Shown: piece after piece, positions 1 through 6,911 of the stretch | Numbering within the stretch: the stretch's first letter is position 1 | Layout of the letters: each line of letters begins with the position of its first letter | Origin: Sulfurimonas sp. | GTDB taxonomy: Bacteria > Campylobacterota > Campylobacteria > Campylobacterales > Sulfurimonadaceae | Reading direction: 5' to 3' | DNA length: 12,134 bases | Assembly (NCBI RefSeq): GCF_023229025.1 | Contig: NZ_JALOAA010000048.1 | Span: 1 to 12,134 of the forward strand | Notes under the pieces: generated by a model | Told to the model about the DNA's origin: nothing | Databases searched by the model: none | The model's input: only the letters and a program-made list of their open reading frames with translations | Position numbers and translations under genes: made by a program

Positions 1-1005
1 CTTCTTAGCGTACAGTACAAAAAACTTATTAAAAATATAGATGATTACGTTTTAAAAGTTCAAAAAGAGAGTGAAGAGGAGATAAAAAACACCTTACTAG
101 TAAAAATTGTTCTTTTTGTACTTTTAATTTTTCTTCTAATTGCTCAAGCTATTTTTATATTTATGCCCGCTGAAAAAGAGATAAAAGAAAAAACGAAAAA
201 ACTTGGAGATATAAATAAAAACCTCAAGGAATTAGTTGCAGCTGAAGTTGCTAAAAATGAAGAAAAAACGCTGCAAATTATTCACCAGTCAAGACTTGCA
301 ACTATGGGCGAAATGGTAAGTATGATTGCTCATCAGTGGCGACAGCCCTTAGCATCTATCTCTGCAGTCTCAGGTACGCTCTCTCTTGATATCATGATGG
401 ATAACTACAAAGCAGATTTTTTTCAAGAAAAACTAAACTCAATTGATGAGCTAGCTCAACATCTCTCCTTAACAATAGATGATTTTAGGGATTTTTTTAA
501 AACAGACAAGGAGCTTCATGTTCAAGAGCTAAAAGATATTGTCGAGAAGAGTTTTAAGATTATTGCCCCGACATTAGAGGCAAAACATATCTCCTATAAC
601 AACACTATAGAGGATGACATATTTGTTAATACCTATGTTTCTGAAATCAAACAGGTACTTTTAAATATATTGAAAAATGCAGAGGATGTGTTGGTAGAAA
701 AAAAGACTCAAAATCCTACAATCTGGATAGAAGGGTACAAAAGCGGTAAGTTTGCAGAGTTAGTTATTGAGGATAACGCTGGAGGTATCCCCAAAGATAT
801 AATAGATAAAATTTTTGAACCGTACTTTAGCACTAAAAAATCAAAAGACGGAACCGGTCTTGGGCTATACATGTCAAAAATAATAGTAGAAGATCACTGT
901 AAAGGAAAACTAAGTGTTGTAAACGGCAGTTACGGTGCAAAATTCACCATAACTATACCGCTAGAAAATAGAAATAGTTTAAAAAATGATTTAGAGAAAT
1001 CTTAA
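1..1005 (+). CDS. Sensor histidine kinase, C-terminal part (5' end outside window)
   Basis: The reading frame is open from base 1, so the Met at 163 is probably internal and the gene is cut by the window edge. The visible part begins with a charged helical stretch. A hydrophobic segment follows at about codons 35-53 (LVKIVLFVLLIFLLIAQAIF), which is a transmembrane helix leading into a linker coiled coil. The HisKA H-box IAHQWRQPL has its phospho-acceptor His at bases 331-333. The ATPase domain then shows an N-box (NILKNAEDV), a G1 box (DNAGGI), an F-box (FEPYFSTK) and a G2 box (GTGLGLYMSK). It should autophosphorylate in response to a signal sensed by the missing N-terminal part and pass the phosphate to a response regulator, none of which is visible here. 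The HQWRQPL variant is frequent in Campylobacterota. The segment before the membrane helix could belong to a PilJ/NarX-like helical sensor, but that is a guess. The 3' end overlaps thrC convergently by 15 bp. Confidence 0.9.
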   Translation, partial: LLSVQYKKLIKNIDDYVLKVQKESEEEIKNTLLVKIVLFVLLIFLLIAQAIFIFMPAEKEIKEKTKKLGDINKNLKELVAAEVAKNEEKTLQIIHQSRLATMGEMVSMIAHQWRQPLASISAVSGTLSLDIMMDNYKADFFQEKLNSIDELAQHLSLTIDDFRDFFKTDKELHVQELKDIVEKSFKIIAPTLEAKHISYNNTIEDDIFVNTYVSEIKQVLLNILKNAEDVLVEKKTQNPTIWIEGYKSGKFAELVIEDNAGGIPKDIIDKIFEPYFSTKKSKDGTGLGLYMSKIIVEDHCKGKLSVVNGSYGAKFTITIPLENRNSLKNDLEKS

Positions 1006-2463
1006 AATCTCTTTTTCGATATCCTCTTTTTCTATAACAGTGCTTTGAGTGATTTTTTTACTAAAGAGCTCTTTTATCATAGTTGGTATTTTGAGATTTG
1101 CCTCTTTGGAGATAGCAAGCAATGCTTTTAAATCTTCGCCATCAACCTCTCCTGTTAGTGCATTTGCAATCACAGGCGAGAACTTTGTCCACTCTGCAGT
1201 TGAGTACGCGATAGTTTTTATATCTTTTTTTGAACATGTCTCATATGATTTCATACATGTAGCTGTATGTGGGTCCATAAGGTAGCCATGTTTATGGAAG
1301 GTATCTTTTATATACTTTTTACCCTCATCACCGGTACAAAAATCTGCATCAAAACAGTTTTGAAGAGATGCAAGTTCATCAGCTCTCAGCTCATAGAAGT
1401 GATTCTCTTCAAGACTCTGCATCAACTCTTTTGTTCTATCAGCACCAAACATATCATACAAAATTCTCTCAATATTTGATGATTTGAGTATATCCATTGC
1501 CGGAGAAGTAGTATTTACGACTTTTAAATCTCTTAAATCATATTTTCCTGTTTTTATAAGCTTTGTTAAAACATTGTTCTCATTTGAAGAGATAATTATT
1601 TTCTCTACCGGCAATCCCATTTTCCATGCATAATATGCACCTAAAGCATTTCCAAAATTTCCACTTGGAACATTTAGGTAAACCTTCTCACCCATCTCTA
1701 CTGCCCCTTGGCGGACAAGCTCTAAATAGCTGTGAATATGGTAAATTATCTGAAAAATAATACGCCCAAAGTTTACGGAGTTTGCAGCAGATAGAAGAAT
1801 GTTTTTCTCTTTTAATGCCTTTTTAAATTCACTCGAAGCTAACAATCTCTTAAGTGCGTTTTGCGCATCATCAAAAACACCGTTAATCCCGATAACTTTT
1901 AGATTTTTTGCATCTTCTGTTACCATTTGCAGTCTTTGAACATCGCTTGTTCCGCCCTCCGGATAAAGGCATGCAACCTGAACATTTGCTCTGTTTTTAA
2001 AGGTCTCCAGTGCTGCAGGACCCGTGTCACCGCTTGTTGCGGCAAGAATCAAATAGTGCTCGCTTCTTTTTTGTGCAATTGAAGATAAAACAACACCAAA
2101 AGGCTGAAGTGCCATATCTTTAAAAGCACGTGTTGGACCATGATAGAGTTCGCTTATATATAGATTCTCTTTGACTTTTACAACAGGAACCGGATTTTTT
2201 GGAGTATCAAATTTATCATAAAGAGTAAGCGCTTTTTTAATGACATTTTTTTCAATATCTATCTCAAAATGCTCCAGCATATCAAAAGCTAGCTCTTTAT
2301 ATGAGGAGTTTAAATGTTTTGTTAAAAATCTCTCGCCAAGCTCTGGTAGAGTCTTTGGCACATACAGACCGCCAAATGAAGCAATTGGGCTTAGTATGGC
2401 TTCTGAGAATGTTACACTTTCTGGGCTGTTTTCATCGCATCCGCGGGTTTGAATAAAGTTCAT
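991..2463 (-). CDS. thrC: Threonine synthase
   Basis: PLP-dependent lyase that converts O-phospho-L-homoserine to L-threonine and phosphate, the last step of cytoplasmic threonine synthesis. The 490-residue length fits the longer threonine synthase class. The N-terminal family signature is present (TRG near residue 6, GGLYVP at 31-36). The PLP-binding Schiff-base lysine is K115 in the block HGPTRAFKDMALQPFG. The phosphate-binding loop ATSGDTGPAALE starts at residue 142, and SVNFGRI and PSGNFGNALG further on are conserved active-site stretches. It lies 43 bp downstream of a small membrane-protein gene on the same strand and may share its transcript. The start at 2463 is preceded only by a weak AGG about 12 nt upstream. 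The stop codon lies inside the 3' end of the convergent histidine kinase gene. Nothing in the sequence suggests threonine-dependent regulation; no leader peptide is visible. Confidence 0.97.
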   Translation of the reverse strand: MNFIQTRGCDENSPESVTFSEAILSPIASFGGLYVPKTLPELGERFLTKHLNSSYKELAFDMLEHFEIDIEKNVIKKALTLYDKFDTPKNPVPVVKVKENLYISELYHGPTRAFKDMALQPFGVVLSSIAQKRSEHYLILAATSGDTGPAALETFKNRANVQVACLYPEGGTSDVQRLQMVTEDAKNLKVIGINGVFDDAQNALKRLLASSEFKKALKEKNILLSAANSVNFGRIIFQIIYHIHSYLELVRQGAVEMGEKVYLNVPSGNFGNALGAYYAWKMGLPVEKIIISSNENNVLTKLIKTGKYDLRDLKVVNTTSPAMDILKSSNIERILYDMFGADRTKELMQSLEENHFYELRADELASLQNCFDADFCTGDEGKKYIKDTFHKHGYLMDPHTATCMKSYETCSKKDIKTIAYSTAEWTKFSPVIANALTGEVDGEDLKALLAISKEANLKIPTMIKELFSKKITQSTVIEKEDIEKEILRFL

Positions 2464-2506
2464 TTTTTCGCATACCTATAAATTTTTTTTGAAATTATAT
2501 CTAAAA

Positions 2507-2926
2507 TTAGTAGTGATTTCGATGCTTGCTATTTTTATCTAAATCTTTCTCATACTTTAAAAATGATATAAAAATAGCAATTAAAATAATAGTTGCTACT
2601 ATCTCATACCCTATTAGCCAAATAATTAAAAATGCATTCATCTCCATGAGCTTAAAATTATCATAATTTCCGCCTGCTACAAAGAAAAAGAGAAAGATAG
2701 CGCCTGTTATATAGGGAACAGTTAGAAAATATAGAGTATAAAAGATACCCTCATACCCCTCTATAACAAAAACATAGTCGCTAAACTCTACTTTTTGTGA
2801 AGAGAAAGAGGGGCTTGCAGAGTTGGTTCTCTCTTTGTGAGCTCTTTTTGTTCCTCTATTTTTAAGCATCTGATTGTAGTAGAGCTCATTTTTTCTGTGA
2901 CTCTCAGTATCCATATTATCATTCAT
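2507..2926 (-). CDS. Small two-helix membrane protein of unknown function
   Basis: A 139-residue product that I do not recognise. The first 45 residues are polar and basic, with no signal peptide. Two hydrophobic segments follow, at about residues 61-84 (YTLYFLTVPYITGAIFLFFF) and 96-122 (NAFLIIWLIGYEIVATIILI). A short charged C-terminal tail ends in HRNHY. Both ends are therefore probably cytoplasmic, with a short external loop containing GGNYDNF. A purine-rich AAAGAG sits about 6 nt before the ATG at 2926. A second Met at residue 5 is possible. It is the first gene after the terminator-like palindrome at 3006-3034 and lies 43 bp before thrC, so the two may be co-transcribed. No functional link to threonine synthesis is visible. 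The coding call rests on length, coherent hydrophobic pattern and spacing. Confidence 0.75.
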   Translation of the reverse strand: MNDNMDTESHRKNELYYNQMLKNRGTKRAHKERTNSASPSFSSQKVEFSDYVFVIEGYEGIFYTLYFLTVPYITGAIFLFFFVAGGNYDNFKLMEMNAFLIIWLIGYEIVATIILIAIFISFLKYEKDLDKNSKHRNHY

Positions 2927-2983
2927 CGTTGGCTCTTTTTACACTTAAGGTTAAAATAAAAACTCACAAATGCAAACTGTTAT

Positions 2984-3005
2984 TTTATAATATAAATATA
3001 ATATC
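2984..3005 (-). promoter_or_regulatory. Possible promoter for the small membrane protein and thrC
   Basis: The gap of 118 bp between the M23-like gene and the small membrane-protein gene is almost pure A+T. On the minus strand it carries a TTGATA-like hexamer followed by overlapping TATATT/TATAAA hexamers. No spacing is convincingly canonical, so an exact -10 cannot be chosen. The call rests mainly on position, since a terminator lies just upstream and a gene just downstream. Confidence 0.3.
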
Positions 3006-3034
3006 AAAAAAAAGTTTTAAAATATTTTAAAACT
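3006..3034 (-). terminator. Intrinsic terminator-like palindrome after the ftsEX operon
   Basis: On the minus strand, 11 bp after the stop of the M23-like gene, there is a perfect 22-bp palindrome (3013-3034, arms AGTTTTAAAAT) followed at once by a run of T residues. The stem holds only one G-C pair, at its base, so it is weak thermodynamically. Position and T-tract support a terminator for the six-gene operon upstream. Confidence 0.6.
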
Positions 3035-3044
3035 CTCTATAATC

Positions 3045-4268
3045 TTACTGAAAAAGTCTTATAGGATTAATATGAAAGGATTTTTGAGTAACCTCAAAGA
3101 TAAGTTCATCATTGACGCGCCCTATTGTGTACCCTTTTTTAATCTTTTTTCCCTTTCGTATATCAGGTGCTATTTGAGATAAGTTTGCATATATTGTATG
3201 GAGCCCATTGTCATGTTCAACAATAACAATATTGTCAAGAACCGGAGTTCTATCCGCATATATAACTTTGCCGTTAAAGACTGTTTTGACTTTTGTATTT
3301 CTCTCATTTGGCTGTAGGGATATTGATTCATTAAAGACTTTTATGCCGTAAATCGGGTCTGTATAAGTTCCATACTTTTTTGTAATCTTATATGGCTCAA
3401 ATGGCGCTATTGTCTTTTGGCCTGTGTATTTTTTTGTTTTAGCAGCCTGATAACTACTTCCATGATTTTTTACTTTAGGCAGATTATCCTCTGAAATAAT
3501 CTCCTTTGCATCAAAAGCTTTAGCTCTTGCTGCCTCCTCTTTGGCTTTTTTTAACTCATCTATCTTTATGATGTTTAATTTAGATAAGGTTTTCTTTAGC
3601 AAGTCTTGCTTTTTAAAAATATCTTTTAACTTATTCTTGTAAGAAATTTTTGTTTTCTCTAACTTTTTCAGAGATGCCTCATTAGCTTTTTTAGTCTTTT
3701 GAAGTTCCCTCCTCTTTTCATCAATATTTTTAATAGATTCTTCTAGAGAAGTTACTTTTTTATTTAATATATCTATATTTTTTGAGTTGTTGTGAAACTT
3801 TTCATTTAAATCTTTTATCTTCTCTTTGGCATTTTTAAGCATGAGTTCTAAAACTTCGTACTCCATTAGAGACTCTGCACTAGCACTATACTCCTCTTCA
3901 AGTATGATAGATAAGGATACGCTTTGAGCTATTGTAAACACCAACTCCTCTTCTAGCTCTTGCGTCTCCTCTTTTAACTTTGTCTGAGAGCTTTTAAGCC
4001 CCTCTAGTTCTTTGATATTCTCATTGTGACTGCCCTCTTTTTCAAGAAGCTCATTTTTTAATCTATTTAGATATTTATGCTGAGTGTCAATCTCTTTTCT
4101 CTGCTCCAGTATAGCCTGAGCAATTTCATCCATTTTCTTGCTTATCTCCTCTTTGCTTTTGGCAACAGAGCTTATTTCCGAACTTGTTTTTTTTATCTTG
4201 GCATCAACACTTGTTTTTGCATATAAATGAGAAGATATTAATGCAAATATTATTAGTAAACGAATCAT
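3045..4268 (-). CDS. EnvC-like coiled-coil protein with degenerate LytM/M23 domain (putative FtsEX partner)
   Basis: Exported protein of 407 residues. It has a short signal peptide (residues 1-17, SSHLYA then K), a long charged coiled coil (about 25-250, interrupted by a hydrophobic patch at 108-125), a linker, and a C-terminal LytM/M23 fold (about 289-407). The fold is recognisable from GKVIYA, NIVIVEH, HTIYANLS, GYTIGRV, LIFEV and NP. The zinc site is absent: HxGxD is replaced by I306/K310, the HxH of HLHFE by E388/I390, and the histidine of YAHL by N362. This is how E. coli EnvC looks, a non-enzymatic activator of peptidoglycan amidases recruited by FtsEX. The gene overlaps ftsX by 4 bp (ATGA), with AAGAAGAGG just ahead of the start, so translational coupling is likely. 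The activator role is inferred from architecture and neighbourhood. The usual automatic label, M23 peptidase, would probably mislead. Confidence 0.87.
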   Translation of the reverse strand: MIRLLIIFALISSHLYAKTSVDAKIKKTSSEISSVAKSKEEISKKMDEIAQAILEQRKEIDTQHKYLNRLKNELLEKEGSHNENIKELEGLKSSQTKLKEETQELEEELVFTIAQSVSLSIILEEEYSASAESLMEYEVLELMLKNAKEKIKDLNEKFHNNSKNIDILNKKVTSLEESIKNIDEKRRELQKTKKANEASLKKLEKTKISYKNKLKDIFKKQDLLKKTLSKLNIIKIDELKKAKEEAARAKAFDAKEIISEDNLPKVKNHGSSYQAAKTKKYTGQKTIAPFEPYKITKKYGTYTDPIYGIKVFNESISLQPNERNTKVKTVFNGKVIYADRTPVLDNIVIVEHDNGLHTIYANLSQIAPDIRKGKKIKKGYTIGRVNDELIFEVTQKSFHINPIRLFQ

Positions 4269-5077
4269 GCCTCTTCTTTATGACCCAATACAATTAGTGA
4301 TGCAAGAAGTATAGAGATTGACATGGCAACACCTAAGATAAGTAAAAGGTCATCAACTTGATCAAATATGACTATATTTATCCCAATATTGGCAAACTGC
4401 TCTAAGATTAGAGGAGATGATGCTAAGTAGGTAAAGATACCAAAAGCTAATAATGTTGCTATTAGAGCATCGACTATAGCCAGCCTAAACAAAATTGCTG
4501 AGCGCAGCCACAAAGCTGCACCAAAAAGACCCATAATGCTCATTCTCTCATTATGCTTATACTGCCAAATTTTTAGCTCTTTTGTAATAAGTAAAACAGT
4601 AACAACAAAGACAACTATAGCAAAAAGCCCAACTACGTTTTTAAAGAGCAAAAGAAGCTTATATGTTTTATCATGAGTGTGTGAAAAGTCCTCTACCTTT
4701 GTTATAGAGCTATTTTTAAGTAGATCTCTTCTTAAGTTTTTAACCTCATCGGGAGTCGGATAATGGGTTAGGCTTAGCTTATAAAACTTAGGCAAAGTAA
4801 GTTTAAGAAGTTCAAAGTTTGAACTCTTCATATCACTGCCTAGTTTCTCAATAACAGAGTCAGGTGATAGCTCTTTGGCATCAGAGATAATGTTGTTTAT
4901 AGAGAGTATCTCATTTTGCTCCAATCTCTTTTTGCTAACAGCAATGACAGAGTAGTTTTGTGCAAGATTTACTCTATATGCTTCAATGGAACGCTCCGCA
5001 ATAAGATAGACTTGCATTGAAAAGATAATACTCAAAAGTGCAATAACAAGAGAGAGATGGTTTCTAACAGACTTCAT
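4265..5077 (-). CDS. ftsX: Cell division protein FtsX
   Basis: Inner-membrane subunit of the FtsEX complex, which transmits ATP hydrolysis by FtsE to periplasmic activators of cell-wall hydrolases at the septum. The order is a short cytoplasmic N-terminus, TM1 (about residues 8-27), a periplasmic domain of some 110 residues, TM2 (KNVVGLFAIVVFVVTVLLI), a cytoplasmic loop, and TM3 and TM4 near the C-terminus. This four-helix layout is typical of FtsX. I place the start at 5077 (MKSVRN, 270 residues) because GGGAG lies 5 nt before it. The Met at 5089 has no comparable site and would add only MGAF. The gene overlaps ftsE by 14 bp upstream and the EnvC-like gene by 4 bp downstream, so the three are probably translationally coupled. 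Sequence conservation in this family is low; topology and the ftsE neighbour carry the call. Confidence 0.93.
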   Translation of the reverse strand: MKSVRNHLSLVIALLSIIFSMQVYLIAERSIEAYRVNLAQNYSVIAVSKKRLEQNEILSINNIISDAKELSPDSVIEKLGSDMKSSNFELLKLTLPKFYKLSLTHYPTPDEVKNLRRDLLKNSSITKVEDFSHTHDKTYKLLLLFKNVVGLFAIVVFVVTVLLITKELKIWQYKHNERMSIMGLFGAALWLRSAILFRLAIVDALIATLLAFGIFTYLASSPLILEQFANIGINIVIFDQVDDLLLILGVAMSISILLASLIVLGHKEEA

Positions 5078-5735
5078 GAATGCTCCCATACTCTATGTGG
5101 AAATGCTTATAATCTACATTTAGCGTCTTTGGAATATTGTGTGTTACCACTATTACAGTGGTATTTAACTGAGAATTTGCGCCTTCTAACAGATTCCAAA
5201 TTAGTTGCGAGGAGTACTCATCAAGATTACCGGTTGGCTCATCTGCTAAAATCAAAACCGGATTATGAGCTAACGCTCTTGCCATTGCAGCCCTTTGCTG
5301 CTCGCCACCGCTAAGTTCAAGCGGAAATTTTCCGGACTGATGGTTTAATCTTACATGTTTTAAAAGCTTATCTACCTGATTGCTTGCAACATTTTTTACG
5401 TAACCGTTAATTAAGAGCGGAAGCATAATGTTCTTATCAATTGTCCACTCCTTTACAAGTTTATAATCCTGAAAAACAATTCCTATATGACGCCTTAAAA
5501 AGTTAAGCTTTGAGCGTGAGACACCTTTTAACTCAACTCCGCCGACTACAAGTGAGCCTTGTTTTGGTTTTAGGGCACCAAAGAGGGATTTTAGAAGTGT
5601 TGATTTACCGCTTCCGCTTGCACCGGTTATAAATACAAAACTTCCTGAATTTACAGAAAAATCGGCCTTATTTATAATGGTTTCACTACTTGAATATGAG
5701 AGTGACAAATCTTTAGCTATTATAACCTTATCCAT
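5064..5735 (-). CDS. ftsE: Cell division ATP-binding protein FtsE
   Basis: Cytoplasmic ABC ATPase of 223 residues, the usual FtsE length, pairing with FtsX. All nucleotide-binding motifs are intact: Walker A GASGSGKST (38-46), Q-loop Q89 in GIVFQDYKL, signature LSGGEQQR (141-148), Walker B LILADEP (161-167, with catalytic E166), D-loop NLD, and H-loop H199 in VVTHN. The family trait of a Q-loop followed by D-x-K/R-L (QDYKLV) is present. The gene overlaps the end of trmB by 8 bp, and AAGG lies 6 nt before its ATG. It overlaps ftsX by 14 bp. The general resemblance to MacB/LolD-type ATPases is resolved by the adjacent four-helix FtsX and the LytM-fold partner. Confidence 0.96.
   Translation of the reverse strand: MDKVIIAKDLSLSYSSSETIINKADFSVNSGSFVFITGASGSGKSTLLKSLFGALKPKQGSLVVGGVELKGVSRSKLNFLRRHIGIVFQDYKLVKEWTIDKNIMLPLLINGYVKNVASNQVDKLLKHVRLNHQSGKFPLELSGGEQQRAAMARALAHNPVLILADEPTGNLDEYSSQLIWNLLEGANSQLNTTVIVVTHNIPKTLNVDYKHFHIEYGSIHEVC
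5083..5087 (-). promoter_or_regulatory. Shine-Dalgarno site deciding the ftsX start
   Basis: GGGAG on the minus strand lies 5 nt upstream of the ATG at 5077, inside the last codons of ftsE. It favours 5077 over the in-frame ATG at 5089, which lies upstream of this site. Confidence 0.7.
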
Positions 5736-6900
5736 GAAGAACCTTGTTTAAAAATTGGTGTGCACAAAGATTGCTCTTTGACTTTAGAGGAAGTGCCGGA
5801 TAGTAAAAAGCCATATCCTCTTTTACTATAACATAGAGGTGCTCCGGCTTATCAAAACTGCCCATAGAGAGACGAAGCATTACGCCATCTTCTAGCATGT
5901 ATATTCTCTCAAAATGGATAAATCCGCCATCAAATTTATGAACCTCTTTATGAAGCTTTAGTATATTATCCTTAAATAAATTAATATCTAAAAAATCAAA
6001 ACTTCCCTCAATATTTAGCTCTAAAGACTCCTCATCATTTATCATGCTTAAGTCATAAATATTCTTCTGCATCTTTTTCCATCTATCCTCATACTTGCTA
6101 CTTACTGCAATATCTTTGTTCTTGCTTATATGAAGAGTGGTTCTGTCAAACTCTATAAAAGTGCTGTATGAGTAAGCGTAGTAGTTCTCACTATCTGTTC
6201 TTAGCTCCAGAGTTCCGCCTACTCTTAGTATACGCCTAGCCTCTTCTATAAAAGTAGTAGATATCACTCTTCTATGCGGTTTTTTATCCCATGGAACGGG
6301 AAAATGAACATAAATTTTATCTACTATATTTGAAGGGACAAGCTCCATGAAAAGTCTTGCATCATAACTAAGCAGAAGAATATTTTCAATATTTTTAATT
6401 TTTATCTGCTTTAAAACCTGCTCTATAGAGGGGTGGTGAATCTCTATCCCTATAAAAAGCACCTCTGGATTGCTTAGCGCTTGATGCAGAAGATGACGAC
6501 CGGAGCCAAAGCCGACCTCTATACGAATCTCTCTATCTTTTGGAAAATTTTGCGCAAAATAGCTTATATCTTTTAAAGCCGTTATCTCTTGAAGATGAAT
6601 GTTTTTTTGATTTTGAGGCACATTTGATGAGATGACATTTATATTGGCAGCTTTTGCGTAAGTTGCAAGCGCTTTATGAACATTATATGTTGAAGCCGGT
6701 CTTGTTAGCTTATCGCTCTTTAAAAGATTTCTCCCCTCTTCATTTTTAACTAGTAAAAAAAACTCGTCATCTTCTACTTTAACAGAGATGAGCCTCTCCT
6801 CTTTGTGATTTATATTGTCTGCTATAAAATCAAATGAGACTCCATCTTTACTAGAGGGAAACTCTATCTCCTTAAACTCTTCTATATGTAGATGCGGCAT
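5728..6900 (-). CDS. trmB: tRNA (guanine-N7-)-methyltransferase TrmB, long form
   Basis: SAM-dependent enzyme that methylates G46 in the tRNA variable loop to m7G. The Rossmann methyltransferase core lies in the middle: SAM-binding motif EVGFGSGRHL (128-137), an acidic strand end IGIEIH (150-155), the TrmB hallmark HFPVPWDKKPHRRV (199-212, compared with the usual FPDPWPKKRH), and LRTDSENY (233-240). At 390 residues it is far longer than the 210-240 residues of typical bacterial TrmB. It has about 110 extra residues before the core and about 130 after it. I recall the long form as usual in Campylobacterota. The extensions have no motif I can name. The gene starts 11 bp after the FN3 lipoprotein gene and overlaps ftsE by 8 bp, so it sits inside a cell-division operon. 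Confidence 0.93.
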   Translation of the reverse strand: MPHLHIEEFKEIEFPSSKDGVSFDFIADNINHKEERLISVKVEDDEFFLLVKNEEGRNLLKSDKLTRPASTYNVHKALATYAKAANINVISSNVPQNQKNIHLQEITALKDISYFAQNFPKDREIRIEVGFGSGRHLLHQALSNPEVLFIGIEIHHPSIEQVLKQIKIKNIENILLLSYDARLFMELVPSNIVDKIYVHFPVPWDKKPHRRVISTTFIEEARRILRVGGTLELRTDSENYYAYSYSTFIEFDRTTLHISKNKDIAVSSKYEDRWKKMQKNIYDLSMINDEESLELNIEGSFDFLDINLFKDNILKLHKEVHKFDGGFIHFERIYMLEDGVMLRLSMGSFDKPEHLYVIVKEDMAFYYPALPLKSKSNLCAHQFLNKVLHG

Positions 6901-6911
6901 TCATTCTCGTT

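Noticed and set aside
163..1005. A complete 280-residue histidine kinase starting at Met 163
   Set aside because: The frame is open to base 1 and a transmembrane helix lies just before this Met, so the gene is only truncated by the window.
1049..1479. Plus-strand frames opposite thrC
   Set aside because: Antisense shadows of a well-conserved enzyme gene, without ribosome sites or recognisable products. The same applies to 2240-2452, 5057-5314, 7564-7773, 8245-8478 and 11765-11980.
3045..4268. An active M23 zinc peptidase
   Set aside because: All expected zinc ligands and the YxH histidine are replaced.
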